A DNA stretch of 64,000 nt. It comes from Bacteroides sp. Its GTDB lineage: Bacteria > Bacteroidota > Bacteroidia > Bacteroidales > Bacteroidaceae. The first letter of the stretch is position 1. Every line of letters begins with the position of its first letter. Shown piece by piece: positions 28,106 to 37,399 of this stretch. The stretch covers positions 8,577-72,576 of the forward strand of contig NZ_JASLER010000054.1 in NCBI RefSeq assembly GCF_030151085.1, given 5' to 3'. A program made the translations under genes and the position numbers. The notes under the pieces are model-generated. The model worked only from the letters and a program-made list of their open reading frames with translations. It did not search any database and was not told where the DNA came from.

Positions 28106-28144
28106 AAAAGGGATGTCTGAAATGAATTCATAGACACCCCTTTT
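28106..28144. terminator. bidirectional terminator between HTCS and GH-D gene
   Basis: Arms at 28106-28118 and 28132-28144 (AAAAGGGATGTCT against AGACACCCCTTTT) pair with one mismatch. An A run on one side and a T run on the other allow function on both strands. It serves the converging HTCS (+) and clan GH-D (-) genes. Confidence 0.8.
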
Positions 28145-28162
28145 GTTTGTTACTACTATTTC

Positions 28163-29956
28163 TTAACGAGGGTATTCTACCTCATACAAATTCAGTCTAC
28201 AATATTGACTATTTCCATCTACAGTGGTGCAGCTAATTTCTAAAGGTTGGTTACCCTTTACGTCATCTGCTAAAATTTCGGCAACAGCCCATGACAGACC
28301 GCACCAAATCATCTTATCATGTGATTTCATTATTGGAAGTAAGCGTTTGCCTTGTCGTACTTCTATATTAAAAAAACGGCCCATTTTTATTCCCGATGGT
28401 GGAGCACCTCCCCATGAGCGAAATGCTTTTCCCTGTTCGTCTAACTGCTGAAATAATATACGCACCGTCTTTCCTGCTGAAGGGGTGTAATGGGCTTGCA
28501 AAGTATGTTCATCTTTCTTTTGGACATTGATTTCTACTTGCTGGATGGTTTCTGGTATGATAATGTCTTTTTCAATACCCAAGTCATAGGGGGAAGTATT
28601 GAATTTGCCAAAACCGATAACTGCCATTTGTTCCGGTCCTAATTCTATACTATCTCCTTTTAAAACGGGTATATAACCATTATCTCTGAAAAGGATCCGT
28701 CCTTCTCCTATAGCTTCCGGCAGGATAAATTTGGCTTTACTTTGTGAGGCATTGACTATTGTATAAAGATTGCCTCCATCGGTAGAAGCCATATATCCGT
28801 ATGGCAACGCTTTACCCGGTATAGAACCAAATGCGGAAATGCGTCCGTATTGCTGTACATTCAAGTATAGCCGTTGTACTTTGCTCATCCAGCGGACCTC
28901 TTCGTCACTTAGCAAATCAATGTTTCCATGACATACATTCAGCCAACCGCCACGTGCCATAGTCAAAATCATCATTCCTTTCCAAGCATTCAATGCTCTG
29001 TTATAACAAGTACCTGTGGTGCCAATCATGAAGGCGCAATTGTCTATGCGTTGAATAGGAAGTCCATTAAATAAATATTGGAAAGTCATGTGATCTGAAT
29101 ACAAATCTTGCGAACGCCAAAAGTTCATCATAGGAACATCCGATAATCGGGGATCACCGCAATACATCGTATCAAATATTTCCAGCCAACGCAGGTCTAC
29201 AGTCTTGTGAAATGGCGTAACTGTATTTTCCATATCCCCTCCAAATCCATTATATCCGATGAAAAGTACATCCGGATTCTTATAACGAAATTCCTTGATG
29301 GCTAATATAAATGCATTTCGGTTCTGTTCCTCTATCTCAGAAGGTAACATAGTACATTTGACCTCAGGTGTTGCTGCATCAAAGTAGGCAAAATCAAATT
29401 TAAACATCTTAATGCCCATATCGGCATACATTTGCAACGTTTCCATCAAGTGAGACAGATACCCACCTCTGAATAAGCATAATGTAGTTCTCTCTTCTGA
29501 TACAGAACCTTCCCATTCGGGAATAGGTTTCATCGTGGTTGCCGGGCCTCCTATACGCAACAGGTTGGTGGAGAACCATAATCCAGGTTTGATATCTTCT
29601 TTTTTGCAAGCTTCTAACCAACGTTTAGGACCTTCGGGCCAACGATCCGACCGCCACTTGCGATACCCTTCGTTTACATCGAACCAGAAAGCATCCATCA
29701 TATAATAATCTACTTGTACACCTAAGTTCTTCAAGCGTACAATGTGCTCCAACTCTTTCATAGCCAATGCTTCGTCCAATGGTATATTATCAGACAATTC
29801 ATCATAAGCAGACCAGTTGTTGTAAACAAACAATGGTTTATCAAGCCGTGCGGCTTTGTTTTTATTCCATGCACTAAATTCATTCTGTGCCAAACAAAGG
29901 GAGAACGTACATAGCCATAGTAGTAATACACTGATTATACATTTCTTATAAAACAT
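28163..29956 (-). CDS. clan GH-D (alpha-galactosidase-like) secreted hydrolase
   Basis: 597 residues with a signal peptide (1-23). The TIM-barrel pattern resembles GH36/GH27 melibiase-type enzymes: FVYNNWSAY near the start (about 43-51), YYMMDAFWFD (84-93), GLWFSTNLL (125-133) and MFKFDFAYFD, where Asp188 is the likely nucleophile. The acid/base is probably the Asp of a later CGDPRLSD segment, but the usual GH36 acid motif is not obvious, so subfamily and linkage are uncertain. A beta-sandwich tail follows (about 395-597). Members of this clan cleave alpha-galactose or alpha-GalNAc. It follows the GH3 gene by 44 bp in a two-gene unit at the PUL edge and ends at the terminator shared with the HTCS. 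Confidence 0.7.
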   Translation of the reverse strand: MFYKKCIISVLLLWLCTFSLCLAQNEFSAWNKNKAARLDKPLFVYNNWSAYDELSDNIPLDEALAMKELEHIVRLKNLGVQVDYYMMDAFWFDVNEGYRKWRSDRWPEGPKRWLEACKKEDIKPGLWFSTNLLRIGGPATTMKPIPEWEGSVSEERTTLCLFRGGYLSHLMETLQMYADMGIKMFKFDFAYFDAATPEVKCTMLPSEIEEQNRNAFILAIKEFRYKNPDVLFIGYNGFGGDMENTVTPFHKTVDLRWLEIFDTMYCGDPRLSDVPMMNFWRSQDLYSDHMTFQYLFNGLPIQRIDNCAFMIGTTGTCYNRALNAWKGMMILTMARGGWLNVCHGNIDLLSDEEVRWMSKVQRLYLNVQQYGRISAFGSIPGKALPYGYMASTDGGNLYTIVNASQSKAKFILPEAIGEGRILFRDNGYIPVLKGDSIELGPEQMAVIGFGKFNTSPYDLGIEKDIIIPETIQQVEINVQKKDEHTLQAHYTPSAGKTVRILFQQLDEQGKAFRSWGGAPPSGIKMGRFFNIEVRQGKRLLPIMKSHDKMIWCGLSWAVAEILADDVKGNQPLEISCTTVDGNSQYCRLNLYEVEYPR

Positions 29957-30000
29957 ATTTTTTTTGCTTTTTAACGGTTTTCTATTAAAAGTGAAATACT

Positions 30001-32214
30001 TTATTCCGGTTGCGAGGGCATGACTTCAAATACCAGCTTTTTATCGCCTACTTGTACAACGAATTCTCCATCTTCCAGAAAGCGGTGTCCCGTTGCGTCT
30101 GCATAACTCAGATCACGCACAGGATCTATCTCAAATAGGAAGACTTTGCTCTCACCTGCTTCTAATGACTGTTTCTCAAAGAACTTGAGTTCTTTTATCG
30201 GACGAGAAACTGAGCAAACCGGATCAGAAATATACCATAACACCGTTTCCTTTCCCGCCACCTTTCCGGTATTGGTCACAGTAACTTCAGCAGAAATCCT
30301 TTCTCCCTTGTTTATTTTTCGGGATGAAAGCTTCGCATTGGAGTAAGTAAATGTAGTATAACTCAATCCATAACCGAAAGGATACATAGGTTCGGTCGAG
30401 ATATCTTGATAGTCTCCCATAGCATCAAACGGACGGGCAGGTTGTCGCATATTATAATAGATAGGGATCTGCCCCGTAGACCGTGGAAAAGTAATGGATA
30501 GTTTCCCCGAAGGATTCACCTCACCTGCCAGAATCTTTGCTAACGGAGTACCTCCTGCAATACCTGGCTGCCACATCTCAATGATTGCATTGACCTGTGG
30601 CTCCAATCGGGATAGATCAAGCGGACGACCATTGGAAAGAAGCAGTACAATTGGCTTGTTCGCCCGCTTTAGCTGTAGGAGCAGTTTCTCTTGAATAGCC
30701 GGCAAAGCTATAGTAGAGCGTGAAGCATTCTCCCCACTCCACTGCTTGGACTCTCCCAGACACACGACTATCAGATCGGCTGCTTTGCCTGTTTGTAAAG
30801 CAGTAGAAAAACCAGACTCATTTTCTCCATCTAATGCACATCCCTGCGTATAACTCAGTTGAATTTTAGCCCCGAATACTTTCTGCATCCCTTCATATAT
30901 CGTTTCCACATCTTCTTCCTGACCCTTGAAAGCCCAAGCTCCCAATAGATTGGATTTATCCTTCGCCAAGGGGCCTATCACCGCAATCTTCCTGACTGTT
31001 GAAGAAAGAGGCAACAGATTATTATTATTCTTCAATAATACCATTGATTCTTCTGACAAACCAGCCGCTAAAGTAACATCTTCATTTTGTAGATAACGGT
31101 CTGATTCATTTAACTCTTTTGTATAAGGTTCATCAAACAATCCTAAACGAAACTTTAACCGAAGTATGCGGACAACAGCATCATCTACATGTGCAATTGA
31201 AATTCTCTTCTCTGCAATAAGCTGTTCTAAATACTCATAATATAAATTATCGCGCATATCCATTTCTACTCCTGCCTGAAAAGCCTTGTAAGCAGCATCT
31301 TTCTTATCTTTGGCCACTCCTTGGTAAATCAATTGTTCAATAGCATTCCAATCCGATACAACGAAGCCATCAAACTGCCACTTCTTTTTCAAAATATCAG
31401 TCAATATATATTGATTTGCAGTGGCAGGTATACCACTTATATCATTAAAAGCACTCATTAGGGTGACCGCACCTGCTCTTACACATGCTTCATAGGGTGG
31501 TAAATAGGTTTCCCACAGAGTCTGAGCCGATATATCTGTATATCTGTAGTCGCGACCACCTTCGGATGCCCCATAGCCAACAAAGTGTTTTAGACAAGCA
31601 GCTATGGAATAAGGATCAGACAAGTTTTTACCCTGATATCCTTTCACTGATGCTACTCCCAAAATAGCATTCAGATAGGGGTCTTCTCCATAACATTCGG
31701 AGATACGTCCCCAACGAGGATCTCTAGCCACATCAATCATTGGAGAGAATGTCCAGTCAATGCCCGATAACACAGCTTCTTTGGCAGCTATTCGGCAAGC
31801 TTGAGTCACTAATTCAGGATTAAAACTACAAGCCTGAGCCAACGAGATAGGGTATACAGTACGTAATCCATGGATCACATCAAACCCGAAAAGAATAGGT
31901 ATTCCAAGACGGGATTCCTCCATTGCTTTCCGCTGAATCTGATTGCGTAATTTGGGATCAGTATGAAGATAAATTAATGAACCTATATCTGCAGGCAGGT
32001 TCTTCACTTCCGTGCCAATATTATTAGGATTATCATTTTCTCCAAATGTATATTGGTTTAGTTGAAGTATCTTTTCATGTAAAGTCATCCGTTCTAACAG
32101 ATCATTTACTCTAACTTCAATCGGTTGCTTCGCATCTTTGTAAATCAACTTCTGTCCCTGAATAACTAAGCAAGGATACAATGCTGATAACAATAAAATC
32201 AATAGTTTTTGCAT
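30001..32214 (-). CDS. GH3 beta-glucosidase-type enzyme (BglX-like)
   Basis: 737 residues from the ATG at 32214. A longer reading to 32238 would begin with TTG, and the ATG start gives a clean signal peptide (MQKLLILLLSALYPCLVIQG). GH3 signatures: FGFDVIHGLRTVYP, DVARDPRWGRISE, KHFVGYGASEGGRDY and GFVVSDW with nucleophile Asp288. The C-terminal alpha/beta sandwich includes GENASRSTIALP, and an FnIII-like tail follows (about residues 640-737). The BglX type acts on beta-glucosides, but GH3 also includes xylosidases and N-acetylglucosaminidases. Promoter TAAATTTG lies 32 bp upstream. Gene order GH3 then GH-D suggests an accessory operon of the same PUL, although this is inference from proximity. 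Confidence 0.92.
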   Translation of the reverse strand: MQKLLILLLSALYPCLVIQGQKLIYKDAKQPIEVRVNDLLERMTLHEKILQLNQYTFGENDNPNNIGTEVKNLPADIGSLIYLHTDPKLRNQIQRKAMEESRLGIPILFGFDVIHGLRTVYPISLAQACSFNPELVTQACRIAAKEAVLSGIDWTFSPMIDVARDPRWGRISECYGEDPYLNAILGVASVKGYQGKNLSDPYSIAACLKHFVGYGASEGGRDYRYTDISAQTLWETYLPPYEACVRAGAVTLMSAFNDISGIPATANQYILTDILKKKWQFDGFVVSDWNAIEQLIYQGVAKDKKDAAYKAFQAGVEMDMRDNLYYEYLEQLIAEKRISIAHVDDAVVRILRLKFRLGLFDEPYTKELNESDRYLQNEDVTLAAGLSEESMVLLKNNNNLLPLSSTVRKIAVIGPLAKDKSNLLGAWAFKGQEEDVETIYEGMQKVFGAKIQLSYTQGCALDGENESGFSTALQTGKAADLIVVCLGESKQWSGENASRSTIALPAIQEKLLLQLKRANKPIVLLLSNGRPLDLSRLEPQVNAIIEMWQPGIAGGTPLAKILAGEVNPSGKLSITFPRSTGQIPIYYNMRQPARPFDAMGDYQDISTEPMYPFGYGLSYTTFTYSNAKLSSRKINKGERISAEVTVTNTGKVAGKETVLWYISDPVCSVSRPIKELKFFEKQSLEAGESKVFLFEIDPVRDLSYADATGHRFLEDGEFVVQVGDKKLVFEVMPSQPE

Positions 32215-32238
32215 AGTACTTCTATTTATGAATTTCAA

Positions 32239-32602
32239 TCAATGGCAAATTTAGGTCTATAAATTATAACGAAATAACATAAAGCCACTTGATAATAACA
32301 CAATACTCCACTGTAGGCTTATTACTACTATAATTCTAATACTAACCTCCTATTTTCACGATTAATACAGCCAATAACAAAGACTCTCCACTTGTAAAAA
32401 AAATAATTCCTTTTTTTCTGCAACATAATAGTATTTCTAATTGTTATAATTACGGAAATCAACCAATTACGAACAATCAAATAAGCAGTATCATGAACAA
32501 GATTCTTTAAAGTAAAGTCTATACTATGCCTTAATGAGCCTGTTATTCAGTCTCAACAATTATACATCAACCAAAAAGTCGCAATTTTAACTGCATTATT
32601 AT
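32239..32602. other. 364-bp AT-rich intergenic region
   Basis: Divergent gap between the GH3 operon and the hybrid kinase. Apart from the GH3 promoter element I find no convincing gene, terminator or ordered repeat. Short recurrences such as ATAACA and CCACTT are not evenly spaced. No consensus -7 element for the kinase was found. Confidence 0.5.
32246..32253 (-). promoter_or_regulatory. -7 promoter element of the GH3 operon
   Basis: TAAATTTG on the minus strand (CAAATTTA on the plus strand) fits TAnnTTTG, 32 bp from the GH3 ATG. Its position supports the ATG at 32214 as the start codon. Confidence 0.6.
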
Positions 32603-34636
32603 ATGACAACTATATTTATTTTAACAGCACTGACTATACTATTATTCATCACCACAGTGTCCTTGTACACACTCTATAGTCGCTTAAAACATCAATGGAA
32701 TAATTCAAATGAGAAAGTTGAATTGATTGCTATCCGTAAGAAATTGGAACTAGCAATTGGTGCAGCAGACATCTCTATTTGGTCCTACAATTGCGAAGAA
32801 CAAATATTTAATGCATTATATGGAAAATTAAGATCGCAGACCAGCGTTAAATACAGCAGGTTACTGAAATTGATTATTGAACCGTATCGTACTAATTTTG
32901 AAGTTGCCCTTTCCCGCCTTAGTAATAATCTATCGCAGAAAGAAGTTTGTGTCTGCAAGATACATGATAAAGAAAGTAACTCAGACATGTATTTCGAAAC
33001 TCAAATGACAGTATCCGAATATAGTGATGACAATACTGTTAAAAGTATTGTAGGCACCCTCAAAGACGTAACTCATCAATATCTGCATAATGAAGAACTT
33101 GAGAACAAAGACAAAAAAGTAAAACTTGCCATCCAGACCAGTGGTTTGGTACAGTGGGAATATGATAATATCACCCATCTGTTCAATTCAAGCAATGAGC
33201 ATATCAAAGGCTCAGAAAGCATACTTACTTCCGAAGATTACTTCAATGCCGTTCATCCTGATGATAAAGAGCGGGTAAAAGACATTATCGACACTATGAA
33301 TGAAGGCCGTGATGAAACACTCTTGTTCCATAAGCGCCTGAGATATTCTGATAATGACAATTGGCATTATACTACGGTATACGGTACTCCTTTTGAAAAA
33401 GATCAGAACGGGAAAGTTATCAAGTACATCGGTTTCCGCCGCGACGACACCGAGTGGAAAAACATCAACGAACGTCTGGAAGAAGAAAAGATGAAAGCCC
33501 AGGAAGCTGACAAACTTAAATCGGCATTCCTTGCCAATATGAGCCATGAAATCCGTACACCACTCAATGCTATTGTGGGATTCTCACAGCTATTGATGAC
33601 CACCAATGATCAGGAAGAACGGGATGAATTTGCCCAAATCATCAACGTAAACAATGATTTGCTTTTAAGATTAATCAACGATATTCTCGACCTCTCAAAG
33701 TTAGAGTCGGGTATGATGGAACTGAAGCGTGAAACCTTTGACTTGGCTTCTTTCTTCGATGATTTTGCAACTTCAATGAAGCAGCGCATCACCAATCCGG
33801 ATGTCGAATTCCGTATCGTAAATCCTTACCGCAAATGTATCGTGCATCTGGACAAGAACCGTTTGGCACAGATATTAACCAACTTTGCCACCAATGCCAT
33901 CAAATACACCCCGAAAGGATACATCAAAATAGGATATGAATATATGGACAAAGGGCTCCGTCTTTATGTGGAAGATACCGGTATCGGCATTCCCAAAGAG
34001 AAGCAACACCTCATCTTCCAACGTTTCGAAAAATTGGATGATTTTGCCCAAGGTACCGGTTTAGGTCTTTCTATTTGCAAAGCCATCTCCGATGCTGTAG
34101 GAGGACGCATAGGTTTCGAATCAGAATATGGGAGAGGCTCCACCTTTTGGGCTTGGAATGGTTGTGAAGCGGAGATAGAGCTGAAGGAAGCAGAAATGGT
34201 GGCACCGGCCATTCTGTCCATTCCTCTAACATTATCCAAATCGTCCAGCACGGATCATGATTTTCTTAAAGATCAGTATATATTAGTTGCAGAAGACAAA
34301 GACAGCAATTACCTATTACTGAAATCTTTGTTGAAAAATGCACATATAGACCGAGCAATCAATGGAATCGAAGCAGTAGAAATGGCAAGAATGAATCCTT
34401 ACTCACTGATTCTTATGGACATACGTATGCCTCGTATGGATGGACTGGAAGCCACTCGCAGAATACGTATCTTCGACAAAGACATCCCTATTATTGCCGT
34501 TACAGCTAATGCCTTCAATTCCGACCGAGTGAATGCCTTGGAAGCAGGCTGCAATGAATATCTTACTAAGCCTGTCAAGAAACAGGAGTTACTTAGCATA
34601 GTGGAAAGTACGATGTATAACCACGCATATTTATAA
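32603..34636 (+). CDS. hybrid histidine kinase with PAS domains and receiver
   Basis: 677 residues: an N-terminal TM helix (about 5-24), two PAS-type sensor regions (about 45-155 and 165-285, the second with the PAC-like YIGFRRDDTEWK), HisKA with NMSHEIRTPLNAIVGF (His315), HATPase with NFATNAIKYTPKGY and GTGLGLSICKAI, and a C-terminal receiver with LMDIRMPRMDGLE (Asp606). There is no output domain, so phosphate must pass to another protein. The lack of a large periplasmic domain suggests cytoplasmic or membrane-proximal sensing. It sits alone between the PUL and trpS with no partner regulator, so its role cannot be read from context. Confidence 0.93.
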   Translation: MTTIFILTALTILLFITTVSLYTLYSRLKHQWNNSNEKVELIAIRKKLELAIGAADISIWSYNCEEQIFNALYGKLRSQTSVKYSRLLKLIIEPYRTNFEVALSRLSNNLSQKEVCVCKIHDKESNSDMYFETQMTVSEYSDDNTVKSIVGTLKDVTHQYLHNEELENKDKKVKLAIQTSGLVQWEYDNITHLFNSSNEHIKGSESILTSEDYFNAVHPDDKERVKDIIDTMNEGRDETLLFHKRLRYSDNDNWHYTTVYGTPFEKDQNGKVIKYIGFRRDDTEWKNINERLEEEKMKAQEADKLKSAFLANMSHEIRTPLNAIVGFSQLLMTTNDQEERDEFAQIINVNNDLLLRLINDILDLSKLESGMMELKRETFDLASFFDDFATSMKQRITNPDVEFRIVNPYRKCIVHLDKNRLAQILTNFATNAIKYTPKGYIKIGYEYMDKGLRLYVEDTGIGIPKEKQHLIFQRFEKLDDFAQGTGLGLSICKAISDAVGGRIGFESEYGRGSTFWAWNGCEAEIELKEAEMVAPAILSIPLTLSKSSSTDHDFLKDQYILVAEDKDSNYLLLKSLLKNAHIDRAINGIEAVEMARMNPYSLILMDIRMPRMDGLEATRRIRIFDKDIPIIAVTANAFNSDRVNALEAGCNEYLTKPVKKQELLSIVESTMYNHAYL

Positions 34637-34649
34637 TTAACACACCTAG

Positions 34650-34699
34650 AAATGAAGAATTAGGCAATGCAACGGTATTGTATTCCTAATTCTTCATTT
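34650..34699 (+). terminator. terminator after hybrid kinase
   Basis: Perfect 15-bp arms (AAATGAAGAATTAGG at 34650-34664, complement at 34685-34699) around a 20-nt loop, 13 bp past the kinase stop. The stem is AT-rich and the following U tract is broken, so strength is uncertain. Confidence 0.55.
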
Positions 34700-34727
34700 A
34701 TCATTCTTAATTCTTAATTATTTCGAG

Positions 34728-34735
34728 TATCTTTG
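34728..34735 (+). promoter_or_regulatory. -7 promoter element of trpS
   Basis: TATCTTTG matches TAnnTTTG exactly, 32 bp before the trpS ATG. Confidence 0.65.
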
Positions 34736-34767
34736 TGACGTTTTTTAAATCATAAGGATACATAAGA

Positions 34768-35862
34768 ATGGGAAAAGAAAAGATTATACTTACAGGCGAC
34801 CGCCCTACCGGACGCTTGCACATCGGACACTACGTAGGATCGTTAAGAAGAAGAGTTGAACTACAAAACTCCGGATTATTCGATAAGATTTTTGTTTTTA
34901 TTGCGGACGCACAGGCTCTGACAGACAATGTAGACAACCCCGAAAAAGTGCGCCAAAATGTAATTGAAGTTGCATTGGACTATATGGCTGTAGGCTTAGA
35001 CCCTACCAAATCCACTATTTTCATTCAATCGCAAATAGCAGAACTCTGCGAACTCACCTTCTATTATATGAATATGGTGACCGTATCTCGTCTGCAACGT
35101 AACCCAACAGTTAAGACTGAGATACAGATGCGCAACTTCGAAGCAAGCATCCCAGTAGGTTTCTTCACCTATCCCATCAGTCAGACGGCAGATATAACTG
35201 CGTTTAAAGCAACTACTGTTCCCGTAGGAGAAGATCAAGAACCGATGCTGGAACAGGCACGTGAGATCGTCCGTCGTTTTAACTTCATATACGGCGAAAC
35301 ATTGGTTGAACCGGAAATCCTGTTACCGGACAATGCAGCATGTCTGCGTTTGCCGGGAACCGACGGAAAAGCCAAGATGAGTAAATCATTGGGTAATTGC
35401 ATTTATCTCTCCGACACTGCCGACGAAGTACAGAAGAAAGTGAAGAGTATGTATACCGATCCTGACCATCTGCGTGTACAAGACCCGGGTAAACTTGAAG
35501 GTAACACTGTATTCACTTACTTGGATGCTTTCTGCCGTCCAGAACATTTTGGACTTTACCTGCCCGATTATCCGAATCTGGAAGAGTTGAAAGCTCACTA
35601 TCAACGTGGTGGTTTGGGTGACATGAAGGTGAAGAATTTCCTCAACTCCATCATGCAAGAGACTTTAGAGCCCATCCGTAACCGTCGCAAGGTATTTGAA
35701 AAAGATATACCTGCCATTTATGATATGTTGCAGAAAGGTTGCGAGACAGCAAGAGAAGCTGCGGCAGCTACCTTGGATGACGTTCGCAAAGCAATGAAAA
35801 TCAATTATTTTGATGATGCTGAATTGATAGCAGAACAAGTCAGGAAATTCAGTGGAGAATAA
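34768..35862 (+). CDS. trpS: tryptophanyl-tRNA synthetase
   Basis: Charges tRNA-Trp with tryptophan in the cytoplasm. 364-residue class I synthetase with the nucleotide-binding signature GRLHIGH (HIGH at 18-21) and KMSKS at 203-207. GDRPTG (10-15) before HIGH and TVPVGEDQ (about 150-157) after the first half are typical of TrpRS. The length is a little above the roughly 330 residues of the common bacterial enzyme. It is a single-gene unit with its own promoter and a strong terminator shared with the converging ompA-like gene. Confidence 0.96.
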   Translation: MGKEKIILTGDRPTGRLHIGHYVGSLRRRVELQNSGLFDKIFVFIADAQALTDNVDNPEKVRQNVIEVALDYMAVGLDPTKSTIFIQSQIAELCELTFYYMNMVTVSRLQRNPTVKTEIQMRNFEASIPVGFFTYPISQTADITAFKATTVPVGEDQEPMLEQAREIVRRFNFIYGETLVEPEILLPDNAACLRLPGTDGKAKMSKSLGNCIYLSDTADEVQKKVKSMYTDPDHLRVQDPGKLEGNTVFTYLDAFCRPEHFGLYLPDYPNLEELKAHYQRGGLGDMKVKNFLNSIMQETLEPIRNRRKVFEKDIPAIYDMLQKGCETAREAAAATLDDVRKAMKINYFDDAELIAEQVRKFSGE

Positions 35863-35907
35863 ATAGCAATCTAGAATAGCACTATATTCTTATTTATAAG
35901 ATAATAA

Positions 35908-35948
35908 AAAGTGGGCTACATTTCCATTTAGGAAACGTAGCCCACTTT
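35908..35948. terminator. bidirectional terminator between trpS and OmpA-family gene
   Basis: 18-nt arms at 35908-35925 and 35931-35948 (core AAAGTGGGCTAC) with one mismatch and a 5-nt loop, flanked by an A run on the left and a short T run on the right. It can stop both converging genes. Confidence 0.85.
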
Positions 35949-35970
35949 CTATTTATCTGTTATCAGTAAC

Positions 35971-37158
35971 TTATTCTGCAGATTTTACCAATACCACGCG
36001 GTTTAAGATAGGTTGACCGAACTTATCGACACCACCATCAGCACTTACTTTCAAACGATCGGCAGAGATTCCGAAGTCTTTAACCAATACATTCACAACA
36101 GCTTGTGCACGCTTCAAACTCAATGTTTGGTTGAATGACGGTGTACCGGTATAAGAGTCAGCATAGCCGTTGACTGTGTAAGTTGCATCCGGGAATTGTT
36201 TCATCTGATCAGCCAAGTAAGACAAGTTCATAACTTCACGTGGAGTTACATCAGCCGAACCAATTGTGAAGAATACAGTACGCGGTGCAATATCACTTTG
36301 AACAACAACTTCAGTTTCTGAAACCTCAGCTACCGGTTGGTTCTGAGCAGCTACCAACGCATTCTGCAATTGCTGGTTATTAGCAGCTAATTGAGCCAGC
36401 TGTTCTTGCATGATAGCCAATTCTGCCTGAGAAATCAACTGAGGAATAGGACGATTGAAGCCACGTTTAGGGAAACGATAAGTCAGACCGAGAGTTGCAC
36501 TCAATACACCATCGAATCCATGTTTGCCACCGACTTCACCATCAAATTTATCTTCTACACCCATTGCGCTCAACTCCAGGTTAATATCGATTGCATTCGA
36601 AATCCGGAAGCGATTGATGATACCTGCGTTTACTGCTAGAGCTTCGCGCTGAGGGCTTGAGTAATTGTGAGTAAACCCCGCTCCTAAATAAGGTATAATT
36701 TCGTATACACGATATTGATTGTAACCTCCAAAAAGGGCATTCAAATTGAACATCACATCACCATGTAAGTTCATATAATCGAAACGCTGTTTGTAATAGC
36801 CATCCTTCATTTGGGTTCCTTTTACATAAGGTGCACCTGCATCATACGTAAATCCTTTAGCTTGCAAACCGCTATATTGCACACGTAATCCCAATCCGGG
36901 AGTAAACCATTTACCGACAGCAAAATTCAAAGTCGGGCTAATGCGATCACCAAAACTACCTGCTTGGTCATTATCTCCAAACATAGCAGAAGCACCGCCG
37001 CCAATAGAGAAGAACCAGTTATCCCAAAATGTATTAGTTAACACTCGATACTTGTCTTGTACCTGGATTTCCTCGAATCCGACGACTACTTCACTCTGCT
37101 GCGCAAAAGCAACAGAGGTTAAACTGGACAATGCCAGAATCATTAGAATCTTTTTCAT
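35971..37158 (-). CDS. OmpA-family outer-membrane protein
   Basis: 395 residues: signal peptide (1-19), an N-terminal beta-barrel domain (about 40-235, alternating hydrophobic strands such as YLGAGFTHNYSS), a Gln-rich helical linker with repeated LAANNQQLQNALVAA (about 245-275), and a C-terminal OmpA peptidoglycan-binding domain (about 290-395) with NGYADSYTGTPSFNQTLSLK and RAQAVVNVL. It likely tethers the outer membrane to the cell wall. A near-consensus -7 element (TAAGATTG, 37193-37200 on the minus strand) precedes it. It is probably highly expressed, as such porin-like proteins usually are in Bacteroides, but that is inference. Confidence 0.9.
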   Translation of the reverse strand: MKKILMILALSSLTSVAFAQQSEVVVGFEEIQVQDKYRVLTNTFWDNWFFSIGGGASAMFGDNDQAGSFGDRISPTLNFAVGKWFTPGLGLRVQYSGLQAKGFTYDAGAPYVKGTQMKDGYYKQRFDYMNLHGDVMFNLNALFGGYNQYRVYEIIPYLGAGFTHNYSSPQREALAVNAGIINRFRISNAIDINLELSAMGVEDKFDGEVGGKHGFDGVLSATLGLTYRFPKRGFNRPIPQLISQAELAIMQEQLAQLAANNQQLQNALVAAQNQPVAEVSETEVVVQSDIAPRTVFFTIGSADVTPREVMNLSYLADQMKQFPDATYTVNGYADSYTGTPSFNQTLSLKRAQAVVNVLVKDFGISADRLKVSADGGVDKFGQPILNRVVLVKSAE

Positions 37159-37300
37159 ATACTTTAAATAGTTAAGTGGTTAATTGTTTTTCCAATCTTA
37201 TAAACTGATATAAAAACACCAGTTGGACTAAAAAGTTCTGAAAATGTTTTTTTTTTGCTAAATATGAGTTCGAAAAATCTTCTATATAATACATAAAAAA

Positions 37301-37341
37301 CAAACAGACCATCCGCTTAACATAAACAGATGGTCTGTTTG
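37301..37341 (-). terminator. mutL terminator hairpin, embedded in array C
   Basis: Perfect 13-bp arms CAAACAGACCATC (37301-37313) and its complement (37329-37341). The minus-strand transcript continues into GTTTTTTATG, a good U tract. The 37329-37341 arm can instead pair with 37367-37378, giving a competing hairpin. Confidence 0.65.
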
Positions 37342-37389
37342 CCATCAACGCATCATCTGTTTACCTCAAACAGACCATGCGTTTCGGAC
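37302..37389. repeat. 22-bp-period array C (four units)
   Basis: Units start at 37302, 37324, 37346 and 37368. Three begin AAACAGA, and unit three carries ATCTGTTTACC. The first and fourth share AAACAGACCAT and the second carries its inverse, ATGGTCTGTTT. The array ends 11 bp before the mutL stop codon and lies in the mutL-ompA gap. It doubles as the mutL terminator region. Confidence 0.7.
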
Positions 37390-37399
37390 ATCAGTCCAA

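Noticed and set aside
27910..28125. Short reading frames over the GC-rich array
   Set aside because: They lie on both strands of a 22-bp repeat, a period that breaks codon phase, and encode no recognisable protein.
32215..32238. TTG start for the GH3 gene
   Set aside because: The ATG at 32214 gives a standard signal peptide and good spacing to the promoter.
32239..32602. Possible fifth 22-bp array in the GH3-kinase gap
   Set aside because: Short words ATAACA and CCACTT recur at 21, 23, 79 and 80 bp spacing, not at a steady 22 bp.
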